Positions 24,034-32,488 of a stretch of DNA of 64,000 nucleotides are shown here, piece after piece. Under the pieces are notes generated by a model that worked only from the letters and a program-made list of their open reading frames with translations, ran no database searches and was not told the DNA's origin. Position numbers and translations under genes: made by a program. The stretch is from NCBI GenBank assembly GCA_001306305.2, contig CP155577.1, positions 992,001 to 1,056,000 of the forward strand, in the 5' to 3' direction. Positions within the stretch are counted from its first letter, which is position 1; each line of letters begins with the position of its first letter. Origin of the DNA: Citromicrobium bathyomarinum. Lineage in GTDB: Bacteria; Pseudomonadota; Alphaproteobacteria; Sphingomonadales; Sphingomonadaceae.

Positions 24034-24795
24034 TCAGAACGGGAACAGCGCTTCGTAGATCTGCTGGCCCCAGCGCGCCTGCTGCACATCGGTCAGCTGG
24101 CCGCGTCCGCCATAGCTGATCCGCGCCTCGGCGATCTTGCCGTGCTGGATGGTGTTGCCCTTGGCGATGTCCTGCGGTCGCACGATGCCGGTCACGATCA
24201 GTTCGCGCAGCTCGAAATTGACGCGCATCTCCTGCCGTCCGCGGATCACCAGATTGCCGTTGGGGAGCACGTCGGTGACGATCGCCGCCATCGTCATGTT
24301 GATCGTCTCGCTGCGGGTGGTGCTGCCCTGACCGCCCGAGGCCGAGTTCGACGTTGCATCGACCGCCTGGGCAGGATTGCCGGGAAGGAGGTCCTGCAGG
24401 CCGAGCAGGGCGCCGATGCCCATGCTTTCCGAGCCACTACGCGAGCGAGAGGTCGAATTGCCGAACTCGGCCTTGTCGGCGATGTTGATCTCTACCGTCA
24501 GGATGTCGCCCACGCGCGAGGCGCGCTGATCCTGAAACAGTTCCCCAGCGCCGGCGCGAAACAGCGAGGCGTTGGGGGCCTGAGCTTGGGCAGGAGCTTG
24601 CGGAGCGGGCGCGGTCGGCACGGTTCCACGCATCCGGACTGGGTCCGTGCTTGCGATGGACGGCTCGTAAGCAGGGGTGGTGTAGGCCTCTACCGGCGAC
24701 ATGGACGGTGCCTTGCCGACATTCTTGAGGCGATCGATCGTGCCGCAACCCGACAGCAGCGACGCCGTGACGGCGATCGTAACGACTTTTTTCAT
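24034..24795 (-). CDS. flgH: Flagellar L-ring lipoprotein FlgH
   Basis: 253 residues with a lipoprotein signal peptide (M-K-K-V-V-T-I-A-V then L-L-S-G-C), so it is anchored in the outer membrane, where FlgH forms the L-ring. Conserved features include V-G-D-I-L-T-V-E-I, N-M-T-M-A-A-I-V-T-D-V-L-P-N-G-N-L and I-V-T-G-I-V-R-P-Q-D-I. The ATG at 24795 is set by the lipobox; longer in-frame versions run into flgA. Last gene of flgF-flgG-flgA-flgH. Confidence 0.94.
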   Translation of the reverse strand: MKKVVTIAVTASLLSGCGTIDRLKNVGKAPSMSPVEAYTTPAYEPSIASTDPVRMRGTVPTAPAPQAPAQAQAPNASLFRAGAGELFQDQRASRVGDILTVEINIADKAEFGNSTSRSRSGSESMGIGALLGLQDLLPGNPAQAVDATSNSASGGQGSTTRSETINMTMAAIVTDVLPNGNLVIRGRQEMRVNFELRELIVTGIVRPQDIAKGNTIQHGKIAEARISYGGRGQLTDVQQARWGQQIYEALFPF

Positions 24796-24817
24796 CTGAG
24801 TTTCCTTGGCTTGTGGC

Positions 24818-25288
24818 TCAGGGGGCGAGCACACGAACGGTGCCGGCGCCTTCGACGACACCCTGAAGCGTCTGGTTGGTGGCTTCGCTGAAGACGCGCA
24901 CCTGCTCGCCCAGCGCGGCATCGGCCAGCGCGCGGCCCATGGCGGTGATCGTCAACGCGCCTTCGCGCACGCTGATCTTGACCGTCTCGCCCCGTTTGAC
25001 GAGCCGCGGTTCGGCGAGGTCGCTCGCGCGCACCGGCATTCCCGCGCGCAGCGTGCGCCGCGCCTCCATGCCTGCCGCCTGCTGCGCGGCGAGGCTTCCC
25101 CGCGCCTGCGCTGCGGTGACTTCCTCGGGCGCGAAGTCGCGCTCCGACAGCAGGTCGCCGCGCTGGATCGGGCGGGTGAGAACGTCTGCCACCACGCCAT
25201 CGCCCGTGCTCTGTGCGTGGAGCGCGCCGCATGGCAGCAGCGCCAGCCCGGCGAGCAGCGGGGCGGTGAGCAAGAAACGCCGGGCCAT
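24818..25288 (-). CDS. flgA: P-ring assembly chaperone FlgA
   Basis: 156 residues with a signal peptide (to about residue 26, ending A-L-H-A) and an SAF-like/FlgA domain: V-L-T-R-P-I-Q-R-G-D-L-L, A-G-M-P-V-R-A-S-D-L, R-G-E-T-V-K-I-S-V-R-E-G. FlgA helps FlgI form the P-ring in the periplasm. The ATG overlaps the flgG stop by four bases. The length is at the short end for the family. Confidence 0.9.
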   Translation of the reverse strand: MARRFLLTAPLLAGLALLPCGALHAQSTGDGVVADVLTRPIQRGDLLSERDFAPEEVTAAQARGSLAAQQAAGMEARRTLRAGMPVRASDLAEPRLVKRGETVKISVREGALTITAMGRALADAALGEQVRVFSEATNQTLQGVVEGAGTVRVLAP

Positions 25289-26073
25289 CAGCGCAGCTGG
25301 CTCGTCGTGCCGAGCATTTCGTCGGCGGTCTTCACGACCCGGCTGTTCATCTCATAGGCGCGCTGCGCGGTGATGAGCGCGGTGATTTCCGCGACCGGAT
25401 TGACGTTGGAGGCTTCGACGAAACCCTGTGCCACGCTGCCGAAGCCGGGTTCGCCCGGCGCTGCGATGGTCGGCTCGCCAGACGCTGCCGTGGCGAGGAA
25501 CAGGTTGTCGCCCTTGGCTTCCAACCCGGCCTCGTTGACGAAGGTGGCGAGTTCGATCTGGCCGACGGTCTGCATCTCGGTCTCGCCGGCGATCTTGATC
25601 TGGACCTCGCCCGTGCGCGACACCGCGACATCGACCGCGCCCTGCGGAATGGTGATGCCCGGCTCCACGACGAGACCCTGCGAGGTGACCAGCTCGCCCT
25701 GATCGGACAGCTGGAAGGTGCCGTCGCGGGTATAGCCGATCTCGCCGGTCGGCATCTGGACTTGGAAATAGCCAAGCCCCTGGATCGCCAGGTCGAAGCG
25801 GTTGTCGGTCTGCACCAGCGCGCCCTGTTCGGCGATGCGATAGACGCCGCCGGTGCGCACGCCCGCGCCGATCTGAATGCCCGTGGGCGCGCGCGCCTCG
25901 GGCCCGGCGGAAGACGCCCCGGGACGGGAGACCTGCTGATAGAGCAAATCCTGGAACTGGGCGCGCTGACGCTTGAACCCGGTGGTGTTCATATTGGCGA
26001 TGTTGTTGGAGATAACGTCGACATTGGTCTGCTGGGCGAGCATGCCGGTGCCGGCGATCGAGAGCGAACGCAT
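25288..26073 (-). CDS. flgG: Distal rod protein FlgG
   Basis: 261 residues, full length. N-terminal rod motif V-D-V-I-S-N-N-I-A-N-M-N-T-T-G-F-K-R and C-terminal E-A-S-N-V-N-P-V-A-E-I-T-A-L-I-T, typical of FlgG, which builds the distal rod through the P- and L-rings. It follows flgF with a 40-base gap and overlaps flgA. Confidence 0.95.
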   Translation of the reverse strand: MRSLSIAGTGMLAQQTNVDVISNNIANMNTTGFKRQRAQFQDLLYQQVSRPGASSAGPEARAPTGIQIGAGVRTGGVYRIAEQGALVQTDNRFDLAIQGLGYFQVQMPTGEIGYTRDGTFQLSDQGELVTSQGLVVEPGITIPQGAVDVAVSRTGEVQIKIAGETEMQTVGQIELATFVNEAGLEAKGDNLFLATAASGEPTIAAPGEPGFGSVAQGFVEASNVNPVAEITALITAQRAYEMNSRVVKTADEMLGTTSQLR

Positions 26074-26113
26074 GATTTTCTATCCTTCTTCGAGATTGTC
26101 TTTGTGAGGCGGG

Positions 26114-26860
26114 TCAGCCGACGCGGCCAAGCCGGTCGAGCGCGCGCTTGCGCATGTCGTTGAGGCTTTCGGTCATTCGGACGCTGTTCTGGTAGGACCG
26201 CAGGATGTCGATCATCGCGGTCGTCTCCACGATCGGCTGGACGTTGGACCCTTCCACTCCCCCGCTGCGAAGCTTGGTTTCCTCGGCGGGGAGCACGCGG
26301 CCTTCCGCACCGGCGTAAAGTCCGTCGCCCTTGGGGGCGAGACCGGTTTCGTCGTCGAATACGGTGACCGCCAGGCGGCCGAGCGCTCCGTTCGCGCCCA
26401 TGACGCTGCCATCGGCGGCGATTGAGACGCGGCCGACTTCTTCGGGCGGCACCACGATCGGCTGCCCGCCTTCGTCGAGCAGACGCTGGCCGCCAGCGGT
26501 GGCGAGTTCGCCGGTTTCCAGAACGCTGACGAAGCCTGCGCGTGTATAGGCGGTGCCTGCACCGTCGGGCAGTTCCACCGCGAGGTAGCCCGGCCCGTCG
26601 ATCATCACGTCGAGCGGATTGCCGGTCGGCTGGAAGGCGCCGAGCGACGTATCGTGAATGGCGCGCAGATCGAGCACGAACGAGGTCGGTTTGGCATCGT
26701 CGATGATCGCCTCGTCGGCGCGTTCCACATATTCGCGGAACATCGGCTGTTCGCGGCGAAAGCCGACGGTCGAGGTGTTGGCCAGATTATTGGCGACGAT
26801 GTCCATCCGTCGCCTCAGCGCCTGTTCCTGGCTGAGCAGAACGTATGAGGAAATATCCAT
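26114..26860 (-). CDS. flgF: Proximal rod protein FlgF
   Basis: 248 residues with the rod-family N-terminus (M-D-I-V-A-N-N-L-A-N-T-S-T-V-G-F-R-R) and C-terminal G-S-N-V-Q-P-I-V-E-T-T-A-M-I-D-I. FlgF forms part of the rod between FlgB/FlgC and FlgG. It is first in a minus-strand operon with flgG, flgA and flgH, divergent from fliL, with a fully palindromic element in the shared upstream region. Confidence 0.94.
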   Translation of the reverse strand: MDISSYVLLSQEQALRRRMDIVANNLANTSTVGFRREQPMFREYVERADEAIIDDAKPTSFVLDLRAIHDTSLGAFQPTGNPLDVMIDGPGYLAVELPDGAGTAYTRAGFVSVLETGELATAGGQRLLDEGGQPIVVPPEEVGRVSIAADGSVMGANGALGRLAVTVFDDETGLAPKGDGLYAGAEGRVLPAEETKLRSGGVEGSNVQPIVETTAMIDILRSYQNSVRMTESLNDMRKRALDRLGRVG

Positions 26861-26925
26861 CGGCTTGCCGCTCCGAAAAAACTGCTTCGAAAATCGCCAC
26901 TGGGCAAATCTTGCCGGGTGACGAT

Positions 26926-26936
26926 CCTATAATAGG
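26926..26936. promoter_or_regulatory. Perfect palindromic flagellar element between flgF and fliL
   Basis: CCTATAATAGG, a perfect palindrome apart from the central base, lies 58 bases before fliL and 65 bases before flgF on the other strand. It could serve both divergent operons. Confidence 0.55.
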
Positions 26937-26994
26937 AGAAAATCACCGCCGACGTTTCGACCGCCGGCTTTTGGTAAAGAAAGGCATTCGAGCC

Positions 26995-27546
26995 ATGACC
27001 ACCGACACTCAGGACGAGGCCAAGCCCGAAGAGGGCGCAAAGCCGCCGCGCTTTTCCAAGAAGAAAAAGATCATTGCTGCGGCAGGCGCGGTCTTGCTGG
27101 TTGGCGGTGGTGCCGGGGCCTTTCTTATGGGCGGCGGCAGCGATGCCGAGGCCAAGGAGTCCGGCGATCATTCGGGCAAGGAAGCCAAGAAGGATGCGGG
27201 CCACGGCGAAAAATCGGGTGGTGGCCACGGCGAAGAGGGCGGGAGCGGGCTGGTCGAAGTCGCCCCGCTGATGGTCAACCTGCGCACCAATGATGGCCAG
27301 GCCCGGTTCCTGAAGCTGCGTATCATGCTGGCACCGGGCTCGCCCGAGGATGCTACGACGATCGAAGAGAACCTGCCGATGATCATCGATCGCTACCAGC
27401 CGTTCCTGCGCGAACTGCGCCCGGAAGATCTGGCCGGATCGGCGGCGGTCTACCGGCTCAAGGAAGAACTCATTTTGCGCGCAGCGGACACGGTGGGCGA
27501 GGGCGTGGTCGCCGACGTTCTTATTCAGGACATGGTCCAGCAGTGA
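26995..27546 (+). CDS. fliL: FliL, stator-associated basal-body protein
   Basis: 183 residues: a charged cytoplasmic N-terminus with K-K-K-K, one membrane helix (about residues 25-45), a Gly/His/Lys-rich linker, and the periplasmic FliL domain (V-A-P-L-M-V-N-L then K-L-R-I-M-L). FliL rings stabilise the MotA/B stators; the stator genes are not in the window. ATG 26995 is chosen over earlier in-frame starts because it begins at the cytoplasmic tail and follows the promoter element. Its stop overlaps fliM. Confidence 0.9.
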   Translation: MTTDTQDEAKPEEGAKPPRFSKKKKIIAAAGAVLLVGGGAGAFLMGGGSDAEAKESGDHSGKEAKKDAGHGEKSGGGHGEEGGSGLVEVAPLMVNLRTNDGQARFLKLRIMLAPGSPEDATTIEENLPMIIDRYQPFLRELRPEDLAGSAAVYRLKEELILRAADTVGEGVVADVLIQDMVQQ

Positions 27547-28565
27547 TGACCGACGACGATTTCGAAGAGTTCGACCTTCCCGATCCCCCGGCAATGGACA
27601 TGCCGGAGGGGGCGACGTTCGACCAGGCCAGCATCGATGCGCTGTTCGGCGATTCCAGCTCGGACCTGCCGCAAAAGAGCGGCCTGCGCGCAGTGATCGA
27701 ATCCCGCGTCGTCAGCCATGCCCGGCTGCCGATGCTGGAAGTGGTGTGCGAACGCATGGTCCGTTCCTTCGCCACCAGCATGCGCAACCTTACTTCGGAC
27801 GCGATCGAGGTCTCGCTCGACGATATTGCCTCGGTCCGCTTCGGCGACTTCATGAACCGCGTTCCGCTGCCTTGCATGATCGCCGTATTCAAGGTGCCCG
27901 CGTGGCAGGACTACGGTCTGGTCACGATCGAGGCGAACCTGATCTATGCCGTGGTCGATGCGCTGCTGGGCGGACGCAAGGGCGCTGCCCCGCGCAAGAT
28001 CGAGGGGCGCGCCTTCACCACGATCGAGACGACGCTGGTATCGAAGATGATCGAGCTGGTGCTGCGCGAATTCAGCACCGCATTCGAACCGATCGCGCCG
28101 ATTACGATGGAGCTCGAACGGATCGAGACCAGTCCGCGTTTTGCGGCCATTGCAGGCCCCACCAACGTCGCATCGGCCGCAACCTTCGCCGTCGATATGG
28201 ACGGGCGGGGCGGCAACTTCACCATTCTGCTGCCCTTCGCCACGCTGGAGCCGGTGCGCGGCAAGCTGTCGCAGCGCTTCATGGGTGAAAAGCTGGGCGG
28301 CGATAACACCTGGCGCGATCACATGCGCAACGAGATTCTCCGGACCGAGGTCGAAATCTACACCGTCCTTGGCGAACGCGAGATGCGGCTCGCCGACGTT
28401 CACTCGCTGGAAATCGGCCAGACGATTCCCTTCGACGTGACGCCGGACGACCCGTTCGAGGTCTGCTGCGGGGGCGTGCCGCTGGCACGGGCGCAGATCG
28501 GTCGCCAGCGCAATCACGTCGCCATCGGCATCGTCGACACCATCAAACAGGGTCAATCGCAATGA
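27546..28565 (+). CDS. fliM: Flagellar motor switch protein FliM
   Basis: 339 residues. The acidic N-terminus has A-S-I-D-A-L-F-G, the middle CheC-like domain includes P-L-P-C-M-I-A-V-F and L-G-G-R-K-G, and the C-terminal FliN-like domain has L-R-T-E-V-E-I-Y-T-V-L-G-E-R and L-E-I-G-Q-T-I-P-F. FliM joins FliG to FliN and receives CheY-P signals. ATG 27546 overlaps the fliL stop (TGATG); an in-frame GTG sits one codon earlier. Confidence 0.95.
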   Translation: MTDDDFEEFDLPDPPAMDMPEGATFDQASIDALFGDSSSDLPQKSGLRAVIESRVVSHARLPMLEVVCERMVRSFATSMRNLTSDAIEVSLDDIASVRFGDFMNRVPLPCMIAVFKVPAWQDYGLVTIEANLIYAVVDALLGGRKGAAPRKIEGRAFTTIETTLVSKMIELVLREFSTAFEPIAPITMELERIETSPRFAAIAGPTNVASAATFAVDMDGRGGNFTILLPFATLEPVRGKLSQRFMGEKLGGDNTWRDHMRNEILRTEVEIYTVLGEREMRLADVHSLEIGQTIPFDVTPDDPFEVCCGGVPLARAQIGRQRNHVAIGIVDTIKQGQSQ

Positions 28566-29197
28566 GCTTCACCGTCTTCACCAATGTCATCACGGTCCTC
28601 TTCTGCATCGCGGTGCTCATCCAGAGCGTACGGATGATGCGCAGCCTCAAGCAGGTTCGCGAGGGCCAGCTCGATCGTACCGTTGGCGCTCTCGATACGG
28701 CCACGGCGAAGGCGCAGGGCGTGCTTTCGGAGCTGAAGCAGACGCTGTCGATCGAAGGGACGGCCCATGCGCGCGCGCTGGGCGATGCGCGCGAGGTGCG
28801 CGAAGAGCTCCATCTCATGATCGGCATTGCCAATGCGATGGCGGAGCGCCTGATCGAGGCCGCCTCCGTTGGCTCGGCTCAGGAAACCAAAGCGGCCAAG
28901 GTGGCCAAGGCGACCCGTCCGGCGCGCACGCGCAGCACCAAGCCGACGCAGTCCAAGGCCGATACGCCCAAGGCGACCAAGGCCGCAGATGCCAAGACCA
29001 AGAGAGCTACGAGCACGAGCGCCACCGCTCCAAGTGCGAAAGCTCCGAGCGAGAAGACACCCTCCGCAAAGCCCACCACCGCGCAGCCGACGGCCGCCAC
29101 CGCGACCGCAGCGAAGCCTGTGGCGACCAAGAAGACTCCGGCCCGCACGTCGCGCAAAAGCTCCACGCGTGCTGCCGGTGTTAAGGAAGCAGCATGA
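28562..29197 (+). CDS. DUF6468-type flagellar membrane protein
   Basis: 211 residues. A single N-terminal membrane helix (about 5-24) is followed by a helical coiled-coil segment (about 30-100), then a tail of about 100 residues almost entirely Lys, Ala, Thr, Ser and Pro, resembling histone-like tails. Genes of this type directly follow fliM in many alphaproteobacteria (DUF6468), but I know of no established function. It overlaps both fliM and motE by four bases, implying tight coupling. The basic tail could bind nucleic acid or peptidoglycan; that is speculation. Confidence 0.75.
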   Translation: MSFTVFTNVITVLFCIAVLIQSVRMMRSLKQVREGQLDRTVGALDTATAKAQGVLSELKQTLSIEGTAHARALGDAREVREELHLMIGIANAMAERLIEAASVGSAQETKAAKVAKATRPARTRSTKPTQSKADTPKATKAADAKTKRATSTSATAPSAKAPSEKTPSAKPTTAQPTAATATAAKPVATKKTPARTSRKSSTRAAGVKEAA

Positions 29198-29766
29198 CCA
29201 TCAAGCGCCCCTCTTTGTTGATGCTGATGGCAGGTGCCGCCGCGCTCTCGACGCTGGCCCACGGCGTCAGCGCCTCGGGCACAGGCGAAGAGAAGGCACC
29301 GGCCAAGGCGTCGCAGTCGCGGCTTGGCTCTGCCATCCAGTCGGAACTGAGCGAAAAAAGGCAGACCGCCAAGGAGCGCGAACGTGCGCTCGACCTGCGC
29401 GAACAGGCGATCAGAGCGTCGGAGAAGCGGCTGAAGGACAATCTGCAGAACCAGCAGCAGCGGCCCCAAACCGATGGCGCGGCCGCGGCCAAGGCCGACG
29501 CAAAAGCCGATAAGGCGGCCGAGGAGGCAGAGACGCTCGATCAGCTGGCGCGGATCTATCAGTCGATGAAGCCGAAGCAGGCGGCGGTGGTTTTCGAACA
29601 GCTGGACATCGATGTGCAGATCGCCGTGGCGCGCAAGATGCGCGAGCGCTCGACCGCGCAGATCCTCGCTGCGATGACGCCGGCGGCTGCGGCGCGGCTG
29701 AGCATGGCGCTGGCGGGCAAGCGGCCTGCGCCGCCCAAACGGGTAAGGCCCGAACCCGTCGGGTGA
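29194..29766 (+). CDS. motE: MotE-like periplasmic motility chaperone (MgtE N-domain)
   Basis: 190 residues with a signal-like N-terminus ([11 protein letters not shown]), a central charged coiled coil (about 45-110), and a C-terminal MgtE-N/FliG-like helical repeat: [16 protein letters not shown] and [12 protein letters not shown]. MotE of Sinorhizobium is a chaperone for the stator-associated MotC; no motC is recognisable here. It closes the fliL-fliM-DUF6468-motE operon. Confidence 0.8.
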   Translation: MTIKRPSLLMLMAGAAALSTLAHGVSASGTGEEKAPAKASQSRLGSAIQSELSEKRQTAKERERALDLREQAIRASEKRLKDNLQNQQQRPQTDGAAAAKADAKADKAAEEAETLDQLARIYQSMKPKQAAVVFEQLDIDVQIAVARKMRERSTAQILAAMTPAAAARLSMALAGKRPAPPKRVRPEPVG

Positions 29767-29812
29767 GCTGAACGCTCGCCCGGCGGCAATAACGTTAAGT
29801 GGAAGCTGAGGG

Positions 29813-30217
29813 TCAGGAGGTTCGGGCAGCCACCTCTACCAGCAGCACCCTGTCGATCCCTTCGTAGCGTGCGTGCAGGGCTTCGGTCAGTTCGTCCGAC
29901 AGCCGCTGCGCATCCACCGCCAGGAATGGCGACGCCCGCAGGCGGGAAAACTCTGCCCCCGTGGCGAGGGCTTCGGCACGCAATCCCGGCAGCTCTGCGG
30001 CAATTTCCTTGGCCGCCTCGGCGTCGTGCGCCTCCAGAACGATGCGGAATCGCAAGGTACCCTGAAGCTTGGCACCGTCGACGATCGGCACTGCGATCGC
30101 CTCCATATCGATCAGGTCCTCGGCGGCACCCTTGCCGCCGCCGCCTGCCCCCGAGGCGCTGCTAACAGGCACCGCAGCGAGGAGGGCGCCGCCCAGCAGG
30201 AGTTTCTTGCTATTCAT
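29813..30217 (-). CDS. Exported FliL-like small protein
   Basis: 134 residues with a signal peptide or anchor at 1-22 and then a domain resembling the periplasmic half of FliL: I-A-V-P-I-V-D-G-A-K-L-Q-G-T-L-R-F-R-I-V-L-E, ending in D-R-V-L-L-V-E-V. It lacks FliL's cytoplasmic tail. It would be a second FliL-type partner of the motor or the rings. It is convergent with motE and divergent from the next small gene. Confidence 0.6.
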   Translation of the reverse strand: MNSKKLLLGGALLAAVPVSSASGAGGGGKGAAEDLIDMEAIAVPIVDGAKLQGTLRFRIVLEAHDAEAAKEIAAELPGLRAEALATGAEFSRLRASPFLAVDAQRLSDELTEALHARYEGIDRVLLVEVAARTS

Positions 30218-30279
30218 GTCGCGCTGCCAATCCGTTCGAAAAAGGGGTGCTGCAGCCGGCCTGCAAGCCGGTCTCTACC

Positions 30280-30288
30280 CTATAATAG
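30280..30288. promoter_or_regulatory. Palindromic flagellar element between FliL-like gene and small membrane gene
   Basis: CTATAATAG lies 23 bases before the ATG at 30312 and 62 bases from the divergent gene start at 30217. It is the same palindrome as at 12510 and 26926. Confidence 0.5.
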
Positions 30289-30311
30289 AGGATATCCCGA
30301 CCGGAGCGGAC

Positions 30312-30551
30312 ATGAGCTACGACCAAAAACCCAGCCGCATCAAGCTTGTCAGCACTGGCGGGTCGGCGCGCGCGCCTCAAAATGCGCCCACCGACACCCA
30401 GCCGCTGCAGCAGGCAATCGAAGAAGCACAGCGGCCCGAGGTCGAAGTCGCGCCCGCTCGCCGCTTCTCGATCCTGTCCGCAATTCTGTTCCTCGCCGGT
30501 TGCGCCGTTGGTGGCGCGGGTCTCGTCGCCTGGCCGCATCTGGTCGGCTGA
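30312..30551 (+). CDS. Small single-span membrane protein in flagellar cluster
   Basis: 79 residues: a polar N-terminal 48 residues and one C-terminal membrane helix (about 52-77). It has its own upstream flagellar element and a GGAGCGG ribosome site, and is followed after 7 bases by the TPR gene, so it is probably transcribed with the flagellar regulon. No family recognised. Confidence 0.65.
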   Translation: MSYDQKPSRIKLVSTGGSARAPQNAPTDTQPLQQAIEEAQRPEVEVAPARRFSILSAILFLAGCAVGGAGLVAWPHLVG

Positions 30552-30558
30552 CACATTC

Positions 30559-32427
30559 ATGCGCAAAATCGTAGCCCTGTCTGCCACCTTGACGCTGGCG
30601 TTGGCCGCTTCGGCATTTGCCGAAGACGGCACGCATGGCCATGAAAAACCCGCCGACGGTCAGGCCGAGGCAGACGCCGCCACCCAGGGCGATGGCCCGC
30701 TCGACGCGCCTACCGGGGACGCGATGCCGAGCGTTCGGCTGCCCGGCTTCGCCGCCGCGCTGGCCAACCAGCCGCTGGCTCGGGATGCCGACGGCTGGCC
30801 GGTCGTGTCCGACCACGAGGCGTGGCAGGCGATCGCGGGAAGCAACGAACAGACGCGCCAGGCGGCCCGGTGGCGCTATGCGCGCAGCCTGATCGGCAAG
30901 GGCCGCGCGGCGGAGGCCTATGGCGTGCTCGTCACGATGGCGAAGGACGATCCCGATCTCTCGCTCGTCCCGGCGCACCGGCTTGCGCTCGGGGCCACGC
31001 TGGTGGAACTCGACCGGCCGATGGACGCGCTCGATATGTTGGCGACCGAGCAGCTCGCGCAGAACCCCGAAGCGTGTGCCTGGCGGCTGCGGGCGATGGC
31101 AGCGCTGGACATGACCGCCGAAGCGGTCGGCGAGTGGACCTGCGCGCGGGGGGCTATCGCTTCGCGCACTCCGCAGCAGGGTGGATCCTTCCTGCTCGCC
31201 GCGGCGCAGGCCGCGCTCGATGAAGGACGCCCGCGTAGTACGCTCGCTTTGCTCAAATATCTCCCCGATGCAGACCCCGATGCCAATCTGATCCGTGGTC
31301 GCGCGCTCTTCAGGCTCGGCAGCGAGCAGCAGGCGCGGCTCCGGCTCGACCGGGCTGCGGAGAATGGCTCCCAAGAACAGCAGATCGATGCGCGGATCTC
31401 TTTGCTCGAAGGGCTGGTCGCGCAACGCCGCGCCAAACCGGGAAAGGCGCTCGAGCAGCTTGAACGGCTCGGCTACGTCTGGCGTGGCGGGTCGCTCGAA
31501 CGACGGGGTCTCAAGCTGAGATTCTCGCTGGCTGAAGAGCTGCATGACGACCGTGCGGCGCTGGCCGCCGGTGCGGCGCTCCTGCGCTATCATCCGGTAT
31601 CAGTCGATACCGGTGAGATGCTGCAGGTGCTGCAAGGTCGGCTTCAGGCGATCCTTGCGCCGGATAGCAAGGTACCCCTGCCTGAGGCGGCGGGGTTGTT
31701 CTGGGATTACCGTGATCTCAGCCCGAGCGGGGCTGGCGGCGATCTGCTGGTCAGTCGACTGGCCGATCGGCTGCAGGGCGAGGGGCTGTATGAACGCGCG
31801 GCGGAACTGCTGGACTATCAGCTGATGGCCCGGGCCAAGGACGTTGCGCAAGGCCCGCTCTCTGTCCGGGTGGCGAAACTCTATATTCTGGCAGACAAGC
31901 CGACCGATGCCGTGCGGGCGCTGCGCGCTACCGATGGCAATATCTATCCCAACCCGATGCTGTGGGCACGTCTGCGGATAGAGGCGGTCGCGCTGCACAA
32001 GCTGGGACGGACCGACGAGGCGCTGGCGGTTCTCGACGGGGTGCCGCAAGGCGATGCCATTCGCGACGAGATCGAATGGGGGCGCCAGAACTGGCAGGCA
32101 CTGACCGGTTCGGACGAAGTGTTACCTTCGCAAAGCGGGGGCCTGACCCAAGTGGAGCAGACCGTCGTCCTCCGGCGCGCTGTCGCGCTCGCCATGCTGG
32201 GCCGCGAGACATCCCTGCAAAGCTTGCGCGCGCGCTATGCCACCGCCTTTGCCGGGAAGCCGACTGCGGCCGCGTTCGATCTGCTGACAGGTCCGGTTGA
32301 AGATCTGGATCCTGCCGCAGTCGCGCAGGCCATGGCCGCTATGCCGACGGCGAGCCCGGCGGGCGAATTCGCCGACCTGCTGGCGGGCGAAACCCGCAAG
32401 GCAAAGACCAAAACCAAAAAATCCTAG
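30559..32427 (+). CDS. Periplasmic TPR-like flagellar-cluster protein
   Basis: 622 residues with a signal peptide (M-R-K-I-V-A-L to A-F-A near residue 21) and long arrays of helical TPR-like pairs, for example A-A-E-A-Y-G-V-L-V-T-M-A-K-D-D-P and L-G-R-T-D-E-A-L-A-V-L-D-G-V-P. TPR proteins are scaffolds; similar exported proteins lie beside fliL-fliM-motE in other alphaproteobacterial clusters. It may organise basal-body or stator components in the periplasm. The C-terminus ends in a Lys/Thr-rich tail. ATG 30559 is chosen because it begins the signal peptide. Confidence 0.75.
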   Translation: MRKIVALSATLTLALAASAFAEDGTHGHEKPADGQAEADAATQGDGPLDAPTGDAMPSVRLPGFAAALANQPLARDADGWPVVSDHEAWQAIAGSNEQTRQAARWRYARSLIGKGRAAEAYGVLVTMAKDDPDLSLVPAHRLALGATLVELDRPMDALDMLATEQLAQNPEACAWRLRAMAALDMTAEAVGEWTCARGAIASRTPQQGGSFLLAAAQAALDEGRPRSTLALLKYLPDADPDANLIRGRALFRLGSEQQARLRLDRAAENGSQEQQIDARISLLEGLVAQRRAKPGKALEQLERLGYVWRGGSLERRGLKLRFSLAEELHDDRAALAAGAALLRYHPVSVDTGEMLQVLQGRLQAILAPDSKVPLPEAAGLFWDYRDLSPSGAGGDLLVSRLADRLQGEGLYERAAELLDYQLMARAKDVAQGPLSVRVAKLYILADKPTDAVRALRATDGNIYPNPMLWARLRIEAVALHKLGRTDEALAVLDGVPQGDAIRDEIEWGRQNWQALTGSDEVLPSQSGGLTQVEQTVVLRRAVALAMLGRETSLQSLRARYATAFAGKPTAAAFDLLTGPVEDLDPAAVAQAMAAMPTASPAGEFADLLAGETRKAKTKTKKS

Positions 32428-32488
32428 CTAGCGCCCGGGGGCGGCATGGCTTGCCATGCATCCCCCGCGCGTAGTCGCTGGCCTTTGG

